DNA from: Stenotrophomonas sp. 364
GTDB lineage: Bacteria > Pseudomonadota > Gammaproteobacteria > Xanthomonadales > Xanthomonadaceae
Assembly: GCF_009832905.1 (NCBI RefSeq)
Contig: NZ_CP047135.1
Location: forward strand, 102,001-166,000
DNA length: 64,000 bases
Direction of reading: 5' to 3'
Positions within the stretch are counted from its first letter, which is position 1; the number at the start of each line of letters is the position of its first letter. The notes below the pieces were generated by a model. The model was not told the origin of the DNA. It did no database searches and saw nothing but the letters and a program-made list of their open reading frames with translations. The translations under genes and the position numbers were made by a program. Below are positions 54,228 through 62,521 of this stretch, in pieces.

Positions 54228-55448
54228 ATGAGCGGCACAGGCATGAGTGGCGAGGCCGGCACGTGTGCGCTTGCCGCGGAGCCCACGGCGGCCGAGCGGT
54301 TGCCGTTGTCCGGGTTGCTGGCGCTGGCCTGCGCCGGCTTCATCACCATCCTCACCGAAGCCTTGCCAGCCGGGCTGCTGTCGCCGATGAGTGCCGATCT
54401 GGGCGTCAGCCGCGCGTTGGTGGGGCAGTTGGTGACCATCTATGCGTTCGGCTCGCTGGTGGCGGCGTTGCCGATGACCGCCCTCACCCAGCGGCTGCCG
54501 CGGCGACCGCTGCTGTTGGCCGCGATTGCCGGGTTCGTGGTGGTCAACACGGTGACCGCACTGACGCACCATTACGCGGTGATGCTGGTGGCGCGCTTCG
54601 TCGCCGGCATCAGCGCGGGCCTGTTGTGGTCGTTGGTGGCCGGCTATGCCAGCCGCATGGTGGCGCCGCGGTTGCAGGGGCGCGCCATTGCGGTGGCAAT
54701 GGTGGGGACGCCGCTGGCGTTGTCGCTGGGCATTCCCGCCGGTACGCTGCTTGGGCAGACCATCGGCTGGCGCTGGGCGTTCGCGCTGATGTCGCTGCTG
54801 AGCGTAGGCCTGCTGGTGTGGGCGCGGCTGGCCCTGCCCGCGCTGTCGGCTCCGGGCGCGGGCGCGCGGCAGACGCTGGGTGCGGTATGGCGGCTGCCGG
54901 GCATGCGCGCGGCGCTGTTGACCATGTTCCTGTTCGTGCTGGCGCACAACGTGCTGTACACCTACATCGAACCGTTTGCGGCGTTGTCCGGCGCGGTGGC
55001 CTGGCTGGACCGGCTGCTGCTGGTGTTCGGCGTGGCCGCACTGGTGGGGATCTGGATCACCGGGTTGTGGGTGGACCGCTGGCTGCGCGTGCTGGTGCTG
55101 GCCAGCACGGTCGGGTTCGTGCTGGCGGCGTTGGCCTTCGCGCTGTGGCCCGCATCGGCCTGGGTGCTGGTGCTGGGCACGGTGGTGTGGGGCATGGCGT
55201 TCGGCGGCGTGCCCACGTTGTTCCAGACCGCCGTGGCGCGCCGCGCCGGGGTGGCCGGCGACATCGCACAGTCGTTCGTGGTCACCGGCTGGAACCTGGC
55301 CATCGCCATTGCCGGGGTGGTGGGTGGGGTGATGCTGGAAACGTGGGGCGAGCGGTGGCTGCCGGGGGTGGTGCTGGTACTGCTGGTTGCCACGGTACTG
55401 CTAGTGCTGCGCCGGCCGGGCGCGTGGGCGCCCACGTCAGGGACGTAG
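54228..55448 (+). CDS. MFS transporter, likely efflux
   Basis: This 406-residue protein has twelve hydrophobic segments and looks like the DHA1/sugar-efflux type: LPAGLLSPMSADLGVSRALVGQLVTIYAFGSLVAALPMTALTQRLPRRPLLLAAI, RFVAGISAGLLWSLVAGYASRMV and a second bundle. The ATG at 54228 has weak support. The TAG stop (55446-55448) is the TAG of a GTAG REP. Its likely regulator is the divergent LysR gene; the substrate is not known. Confidence 0.88.
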   Translation: MSGTGMSGEAGTCALAAEPTAAERLPLSGLLALACAGFITILTEALPAGLLSPMSADLGVSRALVGQLVTIYAFGSLVAALPMTALTQRLPRRPLLLAAIAGFVVVNTVTALTHHYAVMLVARFVAGISAGLLWSLVAGYASRMVAPRLQGRAIAVAMVGTPLALSLGIPAGTLLGQTIGWRWAFALMSLLSVGLLVWARLALPALSAPGAGARQTLGAVWRLPGMRAALLTMFLFVLAHNVLYTYIEPFAALSGAVAWLDRLLLVFGVAALVGIWITGLWVDRWLRVLVLASTVGFVLAALAFALWPASAWVLVLGTVVWGMAFGGVPTLFQTAVARRAGVAGDIAQSFVVTGWNLAIAIAGVVGGVMLETWGERWLPGVVLVLLVATVLLVLRRPGAWAPTSGT

Positions 55449-55513
55449 CGCCTGGCTCTGCCCGGCTGCTTTGCCGCAGGAATGCCGAACTGCCGGGCAG
55501 AGCCCGGCACTAC
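55445..55513. repeat. Inverted pair of SMAG-type REPs
   Basis: GTAG-headed palindrome at 55445-55468 (first arm GCCTGGC, one mismatch) and an inverted copy at 55491-55513 ending CTAC. The first GTAG supplies the stop codon of the MFS gene. Confidence 0.88.
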
Positions 55514-55567
55514 GTGTTCTGGCGACGCACCACGTGTTCTGGTCAGGCACCACGTGTTCTGGCCCCG
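55512..55567. repeat. Three 20-base tandem repeats
   Basis: ACGTGTTCTGG begins at 55512, 55532 and 55552. The first two units continue with CGACGCACC and TCAGGCACC, and the third is incomplete. The array abuts the inverted REP and lies 45 bases upstream of the deacetylase gene, so it could affect that gene's promoter. Confidence 0.88.
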
Positions 55568-55611
55568 TATGACACTTGGTTTAAGGTGGCAGCACGGATC
55601 AGGAGGGTTGC

Positions 55612-56583
55612 GTGCGCCACATCGTACTGCGTTGGATGGGACTGGGATTGCTGGGACTTGCCGCGGCCGTGCAGGCCGCGCCGGACCAGCGCATTGCGTT
55701 GACCATCGACGACCTGCCCTGGCAGCGGCTGGATGAGCGCGACGATCCGGAGCTGGCACAACGCCACGCGCAGCTGCTTGCCGCGCTGAAGGCGGCGCAG
55801 GTGCCGGTGGTGGGCTTCGTCAACGAGATCAAGCTGGAGCGCGATGGCCAGGTGCAGCCGGCGCGTGTGCAGATGCTGCGCGACTGGCGCGATGCGGGGT
55901 TCGAACTGGGCAACCACACCCGTGGCCATGTGGACCTGCATGCGATCGGGCTGGAGGCCTACGAGCAGGACATCCTGCGTGGCGAGCAGACCCTGCGCCC
56001 GTTGCTGGCCGAACGCGGGCAAGCTCCGCGCTGGTTCCGCCACCCGTACTTGCGTGCCGGGGAGACCCCGGAGCAACGCGCTGCGCTGGCTGCCTTCCTG
56101 GACCAGCACGGGTATCGCATCGCGCCGGTCACGGTGGACAACAGCGAGTGGATCTGGGCCTTCGCCTACGACCATGTGCGTGACACCGAGGCCGACCCGG
56201 TAGTGCGCGAGGCGCGGCTGCGCCAGCTGCGACGTGGGTATGTGCCCTACATGCTGAACAAGCTGGACTACTACGAAGACCAGTCGCGGCAGCTGCTGGG
56301 CCGGTTGCCGGCGCAGGTGTGGTTGATGCATGCCAATGCGCTCAACGCGGCCAGTATCGACGAACTGATCGCCGCTACCCGTCGCCGGGGCTACACGTTC
56401 ATTACCCTGGAGCAGGCGCTGCAGGACCCGGCCTATGCACACGCCGATGGCTACAACGGCGCCGGCGGCATCAGCTGGATCCACCGCTGGGCGATGGCAG
56501 AGGGCAGGCCGCGCAGCTTCTACGCCGGCGAGCCCAAGGTGCCGCGCTGGGTGCTGGAGTTGGCGGGTATTGCGGACGAGTAG
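55612..56583 (+). CDS. Polysaccharide deacetylase (NodB-like), exported
   Basis: This 323-residue protein has a signal peptide (LRWMGLGLLGLAAAVQAA) and a NodB domain: TIDDLPW with D33 and D34 (catalytic base and metal ligand), and the metal-binding GNHTRGH (H102, H106), then WFRHPYLRAGETPEQRAAL. The C-terminal motif VWLMHANALNAASIDEL holds a further His (H in LMH). It probably removes acetyl groups from cell-wall or exopolysaccharide sugars in the periplasm. The GTG at 55612 has GGAGG five bases upstream. Confidence 0.9.
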   Translation: MRHIVLRWMGLGLLGLAAAVQAAPDQRIALTIDDLPWQRLDERDDPELAQRHAQLLAALKAAQVPVVGFVNEIKLERDGQVQPARVQMLRDWRDAGFELGNHTRGHVDLHAIGLEAYEQDILRGEQTLRPLLAERGQAPRWFRHPYLRAGETPEQRAALAAFLDQHGYRIAPVTVDNSEWIWAFAYDHVRDTEADPVVREARLRQLRRGYVPYMLNKLDYYEDQSRQLLGRLPAQVWLMHANALNAASIDELIAATRRRGYTFITLEQALQDPAYAHADGYNGAGGISWIHRWAMAEGRPRSFYAGEPKVPRWVLELAGIADE

Positions 56584-56601
56584 GGCAGGTCCCCGGAACA
56601 C

Positions 56602-56670
56602 GTGGTGCCGGGCTCTGCCCGGCAGTTCCGCATTACCGCATAACGGCAGCCGGGCAGAGCCCGGCTCTAC
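56602..56670. repeat. Inverted SMAG-type REP pair
   Basis: A palindrome with a degenerate head (GTGGT in place of GTAG, 56602-56625) faces a typical inverted copy (56646-56670) ending CTAC. Confidence 0.82.
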
Positions 56671-56733
56671 GTGTGGCGGTGGGCCCCCGGCGCGTGGCGA
56701 CGCGTTTTACCGCCACGGCGCCCCACTGGTCAT

Positions 56734-56758
56734 GCGGCGCGGCAGAGCCCGCCGCTAC
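56734..56758 (-). repeat. Degenerate SMAG REP overlapping the EAL-gene stop
   Basis: On the minus strand the sequence reads GTAGCGGCGGGCTCTGCCGC. The stem has mismatches compared with the GCCGGGC type. The TAG of its GTAG is the stop codon of the EAL gene (56755-56757). Confidence 0.65.
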
Positions 56759-58353
56759 TCCACCGCGCTGTTCGGGTTCTGGAAGTTCTCGCGGGCCTTG
56801 CCGTACTGCTGCAGGCGCTGGTGGTGGAAGGCGATGAAGGCCTCCGGGGGCAGCGCACGCGAGAACAGCCAGCCTTGCCCGAACTCCACCTGGCGGGCTT
56901 GCAGGTAGGCCAGCTGGGCGGGTGTTTCGATGCCCTCGGCCACGGTGAACAGGCCCAGCGTCTTGGCCATGTCGATGATGTGCGAGGTGACCGGGCTGGT
57001 GGCGCTGTCGGTGCCGATGGCATCGATGAACGACTTGTCGATCTTCAAGGCATCCAGCGGCAGCTGCTGCAGGTACTGCAGGCTGGAATAACCCACGCCG
57101 AAATCGTCGATGGCCACGCAGTGGCCGGTACGCCGGGCGATGGCCAACGTGTTGCGCGCACGCTGGATGTCGATGAAGCCGCGCTCGGTGGCCTCCAGCC
57201 AGATCTGCTGCGGATGGATGCCGGTGCCGGCCAGTTTGGCCGCCAGCACCTTGAGCGCGCGGCCGCTGCTGACATCGGCGGCCGACAGGTTGATGGCGAT
57301 ATGCGCGCTGCGGTCCTGGACCAGCAGTTCGCGCATGTCATCAATGACGCGCTCGATCACCTGGTCGGTCAGTGCGTCGATCAGGCCGTGTTCCTCGGCC
57401 AGCGGAATGAATAGGTCCGGGCGCACGTGGCTGCCGTCGGGCCGGGTCCAGCGCACCAGCGATTCGGCACCCACGCAGATACCGGTGTCCAGCTCGATGA
57501 TGGGCTGGTAGTGCATGTGGAATTCGCGCCGTCGCACCGCCGTGACCAGTTCCCCGCGCAGCGACAACCGCCGCCGCGACAGCCACACCACCGCGCCGAT
57601 CGCGGCCAGCGCGCCCAGAACGCCCAGCGGGATGAACTGCCGGAACTGCTCGCGGAAACTGGCCAGCAGGTCGGTACGCGGGGCGGTGGCGATGGCCAGC
57701 CATTCCTGGTCCTGCGCGGTGGCATACAGGGTGTGGCTGTCCATGCCGCTGTGCGGGTTGCGCAGCAGGCGTTGCAGCAGGGGCTGGTCGAGCAGGTCCT
57801 GCTGGGCCATCAGGCGCCCGTCGGGGCTGGCCACGGCCAGGCGCACGTTGGGATCGGCGATGACGTCCACGAAGCGGGACGGGTCCATCAGGATGTCGTA
57901 GCGGCCCAGGTGCAGCGCGATCAGCGGCGACCCATCCCCGGCAATCGGTCGCACCCCCAGGGTGATGCCGGCGCCGTCGGCGGTGATGTGGTCTGGCGTC
58001 GGCTCGGGTACGTGGGCCTCCATCATGCCCCAGGAGGTGCACCGCAGCCGGCCGTCCTCGAAGTAGCCCACCTGTTCGGCAGAGTGCGTGCTCAGGGTGA
58101 GCGCCCGCATCAGGTGCAGGTGGTCGGCAGAGCACGGTTCCAGCGGGCTCTGGTTGAGCCGGCGCAGGGCCAGCATCCCGGCCTCGTAGGCGCGGTTGGC
58201 GCGCAGCAGGGTGCGCTCGGCGGTCAGCTGGAGGCGGGCAGCCTCCGCTTCGTTGGCGCGGCTCCAAGTGAAGTACACCAGCGCGGCGATCGGCACGAAG
58301 GCGCCGAGCAGGGCGAACAGCACGGTGGCGGCGATGATCCTGGCGCGGTTCAA
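56755..58353 (-). CDS. Membrane CSS-domain/EAL cyclic-di-GMP phosphodiesterase
   Basis: This 532-residue protein has an N-terminal membrane helix (ATVLFALLGAFVPIAALVYF) and a periplasmic CSS-type sensor (EPCSADHLHLMRALTLS ... GRLRCTSWG). A second helix (PLGVLGALAAIGAVVWL) leads into an EAL domain with ESLVRW (E-S-L in place of E-A-L), NLSAADV, LEATERGF, IDDFGVGYSSLQYLQQLPLDALKIDKSFI and AEGIETPAQLAYL. All metal and catalytic motifs are present. CSS-EAL proteins respond to periplasmic thiol redox and DsbA/B state. The TAG stop comes from a REP GTAG. Confidence 0.92.
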   Translation of the reverse strand: MNRARIIAATVLFALLGAFVPIAALVYFTWSRANEAEAARLQLTAERTLLRANRAYEAGMLALRRLNQSPLEPCSADHLHLMRALTLSTHSAEQVGYFEDGRLRCTSWGMMEAHVPEPTPDHITADGAGITLGVRPIAGDGSPLIALHLGRYDILMDPSRFVDVIADPNVRLAVASPDGRLMAQQDLLDQPLLQRLLRNPHSGMDSHTLYATAQDQEWLAIATAPRTDLLASFREQFRQFIPLGVLGALAAIGAVVWLSRRRLSLRGELVTAVRRREFHMHYQPIIELDTGICVGAESLVRWTRPDGSHVRPDLFIPLAEEHGLIDALTDQVIERVIDDMRELLVQDRSAHIAINLSAADVSSGRALKVLAAKLAGTGIHPQQIWLEATERGFIDIQRARNTLAIARRTGHCVAIDDFGVGYSSLQYLQQLPLDALKIDKSFIDAIGTDSATSPVTSHIIDMAKTLGLFTVAEGIETPAQLAYLQARQVEFGQGWLFSRALPPEAFIAFHHQRLQQYGKARENFQNPNSAVE

Positions 58354-58615
58354 GCAGACCTCGATGCCGTGGGTGGGAAGCAGCGTGCGGCGCTCACGAA
58401 CTGGATCCCCTGTGGGCCGCCGCGCTATCTCACCACCTGTCGGCCGGATTTGGAACCGGGATCGTCCGGCAGGCCCGTCAGGGCACTCCCCGCCCGGCCG
58501 TCAGGCGCTGCCGGGGAAGGCAAAACCGACATCAGCGGGCCATCGCTGCACGCAACAGTGGCGCGGCGGCCAGCGGTCTTCTATGTTCAGAGCCTTCGCC
58601 CTGCTGGCCCCGCCC

Positions 58616-59995
58616 ATGACCGATCCCGCCGTGCCGCCGGAACACCTCCGGCGCAGCCTGTCCAACCGCCACCTGCAGCTGATCGCCATCGGGGGTGCCA
58701 TCGGCACCGGCCTGTTCATGGGCTCGGGCAAGACCATCAGCCTGGCCGGCCCCTCCATCGTGCTGGTCTACCTGATCATCGGCGCGATGCTGTTCTTCGT
58801 GATGCGCGCGATGGGCGAGCTGCTGCTGTCCAACCTGGAGTACAAGTCGTTCATCGACTTTTCCACCGACCTGCTCGGGCCGTGGGCCGGCTTCTTCTGC
58901 GGATGGACCTACTGGTTCTGCTGGATCATCACCGCCATCGCCGATGTGATCGCCATCGCCGCCTATGCGCAGTTCTGGTTTCCAGAACTGGCGCCCTGGA
59001 TACCGGCGCTGCTGTGCGTGATCCTGCTGCTCAGCCTGAACCTGGTCACGGTGAAGCTGTTCGGTGAAATGGAGTTCTGGTTTGCGCTCATCAAGATCAT
59101 CGCCATCTGCGCGCTGATCATCACCGGCTTCGGGCTGGTGGCGTGGGGCTTCACCTCGCCGTCGGGCCACCAGGCCTCGTTCGCCAACCTGTACAACGAC
59201 GGCGGCATGTTCCCGATGGGCATGGCCGGGTTCTTCGCCGGCTTCCAGATCGCGGTGTTCGCCTTCGTCGGCATCGAACTGGTCGGCACCACCGCCGCTG
59301 AAACCGCCGATCCCGAGCGCAACCTGCCCAAGGCGATCAACTCCATCCCGGTGCGCATCATCGTGTTCTACGTGCTGGCGCTGATCGCGATCATGGCCGT
59401 CACCCCCTGGCGCGAGGTGGTGCCGGGCAAGAGCCCGTTCGTGGAGCTGTTCGTGCTCGCCGGCATTCCGGCCGCGGCCAGCCTGATCAACTTCGTGGTG
59501 CTCACCTCGGCCACCTCGTCGGCCAACAGCGGCATCTTTTCCACCAGCCGCATGATGTACGGGCTGGCCGAAGAGCGGCACGCCCCGAGCTTCTTCGCGC
59601 GGTTGTCGCGGGCGGCGGTACCGGCGCGGGGCCTGCTGTTCTCGTGCATCTGCCTGCTTCTGGGCACCATGTTGATCTACCTGATCCCCAACCTGGTTAC
59701 CGCCTTTACCCTGGTCACCACGCTGGCGGCCGTACTGTTCATGTTCGTGTGGTCGCTGATCCTGTGTTCGTACATCGTGTACCGCCGCCGTCGCCCGCAG
59801 TTGCACGCGGCGTCCAGGTTCAAGATGCCGGGCGGCGTCTTCATGTGCGGGGTCTGCCTGGCGTTCTTCGTGTTCGTGCTGGTGCTGCTGACCCTGCAGC
59901 CGGACACCCTGTACGCGCTGGCGATCAGCCCGCTGTGGTTCCTGCTGCTGGGCCTGGGCTATGCGGCCAAGCGCCTGATCGGCGGCAGCCGCTGA
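58616..59995 (+). CDS. cycA: D-serine/D-alanine/glycine permease
   Basis: This 459-residue protein has twelve membrane helices and is closely similar to E. coli CycA, with IAIGGAIGTGLFMGSGKTISLAGPS, AMGELLLSNLEYKSFIDF, FAGFQIAVFAFVGIELVGTTAAETADP and SANSGIFSTSRMMYGLA. It takes up D-serine, D-alanine and glycine, and D-cycloserine enters by it. The ATG at 58616 aligns with the E. coli N-terminus; the ATG at 58583 would add eleven residues. Confidence 0.94.
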   Translation: MTDPAVPPEHLRRSLSNRHLQLIAIGGAIGTGLFMGSGKTISLAGPSIVLVYLIIGAMLFFVMRAMGELLLSNLEYKSFIDFSTDLLGPWAGFFCGWTYWFCWIITAIADVIAIAAYAQFWFPELAPWIPALLCVILLLSLNLVTVKLFGEMEFWFALIKIIAICALIITGFGLVAWGFTSPSGHQASFANLYNDGGMFPMGMAGFFAGFQIAVFAFVGIELVGTTAAETADPERNLPKAINSIPVRIIVFYVLALIAIMAVTPWREVVPGKSPFVELFVLAGIPAAASLINFVVLTSATSSANSGIFSTSRMMYGLAEERHAPSFFARLSRAAVPARGLLFSCICLLLGTMLIYLIPNLVTAFTLVTTLAAVLFMFVWSLILCSYIVYRRRRPQLHAASRFKMPGGVFMCGVCLAFFVFVLVLLTLQPDTLYALAISPLWFLLLGLGYAAKRLIGGSR

Positions 59996-60099
59996 CGCTG
60001 GTACCGGGCCTGCCGTGGTGGCCGGCCCGGTATTCACCTTCGGTTCGCAGCCGGGGCCGGATGATCGCGCCGCACCCTACCGTGCCCCGATCCGAGCCC

Positions 60100-60873
60100 A
60101 TGAAACCGACCCTGCCTGCCGCGTTGGCCCTGTTGTCGATGCTGCTGCCGTGGTCGGCGTCGGCGCGCACGGTGTACCGTTGCGTGCGGGACAACACCGT
60201 GAGCCTGGCCACCGCGCCCGAGCCGGGCTCGACGTGCACGCCGCAGCAGATCGATGACAGCGCCGTGCAGACCCCCAACCTGTGGGGCAACATGGGCATC
60301 TTCAGCGGCACCCTGTACGAACGCGAGCAGGAGGGCGCGCTGGTGTATTCCACGCGCAACCTGCCGGGCTCACGGGTGTTCCTGAAGTTCACCGTGGCCA
60401 CCCCGCCCGGCGAGCCGGCGCACGAGGGGCTGGGCAAGGTGGGCACGCCACAGCTCAACCGCCATGCCAAACAGTTCAAGGCGGCCGCCAAGGCCACCGG
60501 GGTGGACGATGCCTGGCTGCGTGCGATTGCCCATGCCGAAAGCGGCTTCGATGCCGGTGCGATATCGCCCAAGGGCGCGCAGGGCGTGATGCAGCTGATG
60601 CCCGACACCGCCACCGAATGGGGCGTAGCCGACCCGCTGTCGGCCGAGCAGTCCATCAACGGGGGCGCGCGCTACATGAAGGCGCTGCTGAAGCGCTACA
60701 AGGGCGACCGCACCCTGGCGGCGGCCGCCTACAACGCCGGTATCGGCGCGGTGACCCGCTACAAGGGTGTGCCGCCGTACGCCGAAACCCTGGCGTACGT
60801 GGAAAAGGTCAGCGCGTTGTACCAGCGCTACCGCGAGGCGATGGGGTTCAAGGTGGAAACGCCGGCGCGTTGA
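60100..60873 (+). CDS. Exported lytic transglycosylase, SLT domain
   Basis: This 257-residue protein has a signal peptide (LPAALALLSMLLPWSASA), a TVYRCVRDNTVSLATAPEPGSTC segment typical of DUF4124-like regions, and a C-terminal SLT domain with catalytic E147 in AIAHAESGFDAGAISPKGAQGVMQLMPDTA, and GGARYMKALLKRY ... AAAYNAGIGAV. It cleaves peptidoglycan glycan strands in the periplasm. The ATG at 60100 is preferred to the in-frame ATG at 60061, which would place extra residues before the signal. Confidence 0.92.
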   Translation: MKPTLPAALALLSMLLPWSASARTVYRCVRDNTVSLATAPEPGSTCTPQQIDDSAVQTPNLWGNMGIFSGTLYEREQEGALVYSTRNLPGSRVFLKFTVATPPGEPAHEGLGKVGTPQLNRHAKQFKAAAKATGVDDAWLRAIAHAESGFDAGAISPKGAQGVMQLMPDTATEWGVADPLSAEQSINGGARYMKALLKRYKGDRTLAAAAYNAGIGAVTRYKGVPPYAETLAYVEKVSALYQRYREAMGFKVETPAR

Positions 60874-60892
60874 CCGCGGCGTGCCGGTGGTC

Positions 60893-62398
60893 TCACCGCC
60901 AGGCGCCGCGGCCGTAGATGGGCAGGGTCTCGCGGCGGCCGACCCGTTCCAGCGCGGCGCGCACATCGGGGCGTTTCAACAGTGCTTCCCAGCGTGCGTC
61001 GTTGTCCACGTCGGCGGGCATCGGCGGCAGCATGCGGAAGTTCTGCATCAGCTGCAGCAGGTCCTGGCGGCGCCGGGGCGACTGCAGTTCGGCGATGACC
61101 CAGCGGGCCGCCTCGTCGGTGCGCTGCTCTGCCAGCAGCACGTCCACGTACACGCTGCGGCCCTCGTCCTGGTTGGCCTGCAACCACTGGCGGGCCTGCG
61201 CCGACCGCGCGGTATCCCCCTGCGACCGGTACGCGCTGAAGCGGATCCACTGGCGCAGGTACTCACCGAACATCGGTGCCTCATCCAGCCCGTCCAGGGT
61301 CTGCAGGGCGCGGGCCGGTTTGGCGCTGGCCAGGTACCAGCTGGCCAGGTAGAGCCGCTGCAGCGGGTTCACCGTGTCGCCCTCGTTGGTGAGCGTACTG
61401 GCCAGCTCCAGCGTTGCCTCCGTCTGGTCGTCCTGGCCCAGCCGGTGCTGGGCCACGGCGCGGTGCAGCAGCACCCACGCCGCATAGGCACCACCGGGAA
61501 AGCTGCGCGGGGCGCCGGCCTCGGTCAGGCGCGCATGGAGCGGGTCCGTAGCGGTCAGCACCTGCGCGTGCTCGCCCAGCAACAGCAGGGTGTCGGTAAG
61601 CGCGGCGAGGTCGCTGGCCTCTGGCTGCAACAAGGCCGACACGCGCAGGGCATCGGCATGGCGACGCGCCGATTGCAGCGGATCGAAGCGCGGATCGCGG
61701 CGGTCGACCACGGCATCGAAACGCTTGTCGCTGCGCAGCGCAACCACTTCGATCGGCGCATCGATGCGCGCCACGGTGGCGGCCAGGCGCTGCTGTTGCC
61801 CGGCATCGGCCTGCAGCGTGGCCAGCGTCAACCACACGGCCGTCGGCTCCAGGCCATCGACCTTCCACTGTCGGTCGAACAGCGCCTCCAGCAGCGCGCG
61901 GTAATCATCTGGCTGCTCCTGCAGCGCATCGCCCAGCCGGTACACCAGCGGGGCATCGATGTCGGCCAGGAACCGGTCCGATGCACGCAGCGAGCGGGTG
62001 ATCAGGTCGGCGCCCTGCACCGGTTGGTCCTGCAGCAGCTTCAGGCGACCCAGCACATACAGCGCACGTGCGTCATCGGGCGCCTGCTTCAGCGCGGCGT
62101 CCAGGTAGCGCTGCGCCTCCTGCGGCTGGCGCGCGTTGAAGGCCGTGCGCCCGGCACTGACCAGCCCTTCCAGGCGCTGTACGGCATCCAGGGTGGCCAC
62201 GTCCGGATCGTTGAACACGCGCTCGAAGCCGATCAGCGCACCCACGCTGTCGCCCTGCTCGGCCAATGCGATGGTGTCGACCAAGCGCTGCGCGAGCGCG
62301 TGTTCAGACGGTGCGGCCACCGGCGTCGCGGCGAGTGCTGGTGCGCCGGAGATCGCCAGCAGCAGGGACAGGGCGAGGCGATGGTGCGGGCGGTGCAT
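60893..62398 (-). CDS. Exported TPR-like repeat protein
   Basis: This 501-residue protein has a signal peptide (LALSLLLAISGAPALA) followed by helical repeats of about 34 residues, for example GRTAFNARQPQEAQRYLDAALKQAPDDARALYVLGRLKLLQ, LYLASWYLASAKPARALQTLDGLDEAPM and VYVDVLLAEQRTDEAARWVIAEL. No catalytic motif is seen. It is probably a periplasmic scaffold for other proteins. AAGGA precedes the ATG at 62398. It is convergent with the transglycosylase gene. Confidence 0.75.
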   Translation of the reverse strand: MHRPHHRLALSLLLAISGAPALAATPVAAPSEHALAQRLVDTIALAEQGDSVGALIGFERVFNDPDVATLDAVQRLEGLVSAGRTAFNARQPQEAQRYLDAALKQAPDDARALYVLGRLKLLQDQPVQGADLITRSLRASDRFLADIDAPLVYRLGDALQEQPDDYRALLEALFDRQWKVDGLEPTAVWLTLATLQADAGQQQRLAATVARIDAPIEVVALRSDKRFDAVVDRRDPRFDPLQSARRHADALRVSALLQPEASDLAALTDTLLLLGEHAQVLTATDPLHARLTEAGAPRSFPGGAYAAWVLLHRAVAQHRLGQDDQTEATLELASTLTNEGDTVNPLQRLYLASWYLASAKPARALQTLDGLDEAPMFGEYLRQWIRFSAYRSQGDTARSAQARQWLQANQDEGRSVYVDVLLAEQRTDEAARWVIAELQSPRRRQDLLQLMQNFRMLPPMPADVDNDARWEALLKRPDVRAALERVGRRETLPIYGRGAWR

Positions 62399-62521
62399 GG
62401 CGCATCCTTGCGTGGGGTCTGCGGCGATTGAACCTGTAACCGCGCAGCCGCACAAGCGCATGGGGTGTGCAGATGCGCAGGCAGCGTTTAAGGTCTACGC
62501 CGGACAAGCACAGGGACGGCA

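Noticed and set aside
53910..54947. Upstream extension of the LysR frame to a 650-residue protein
   Set aside because: The extension is antisense to the MFS gene and low in complexity. LysR proteins are about 300 residues and begin at the helix-turn-helix.
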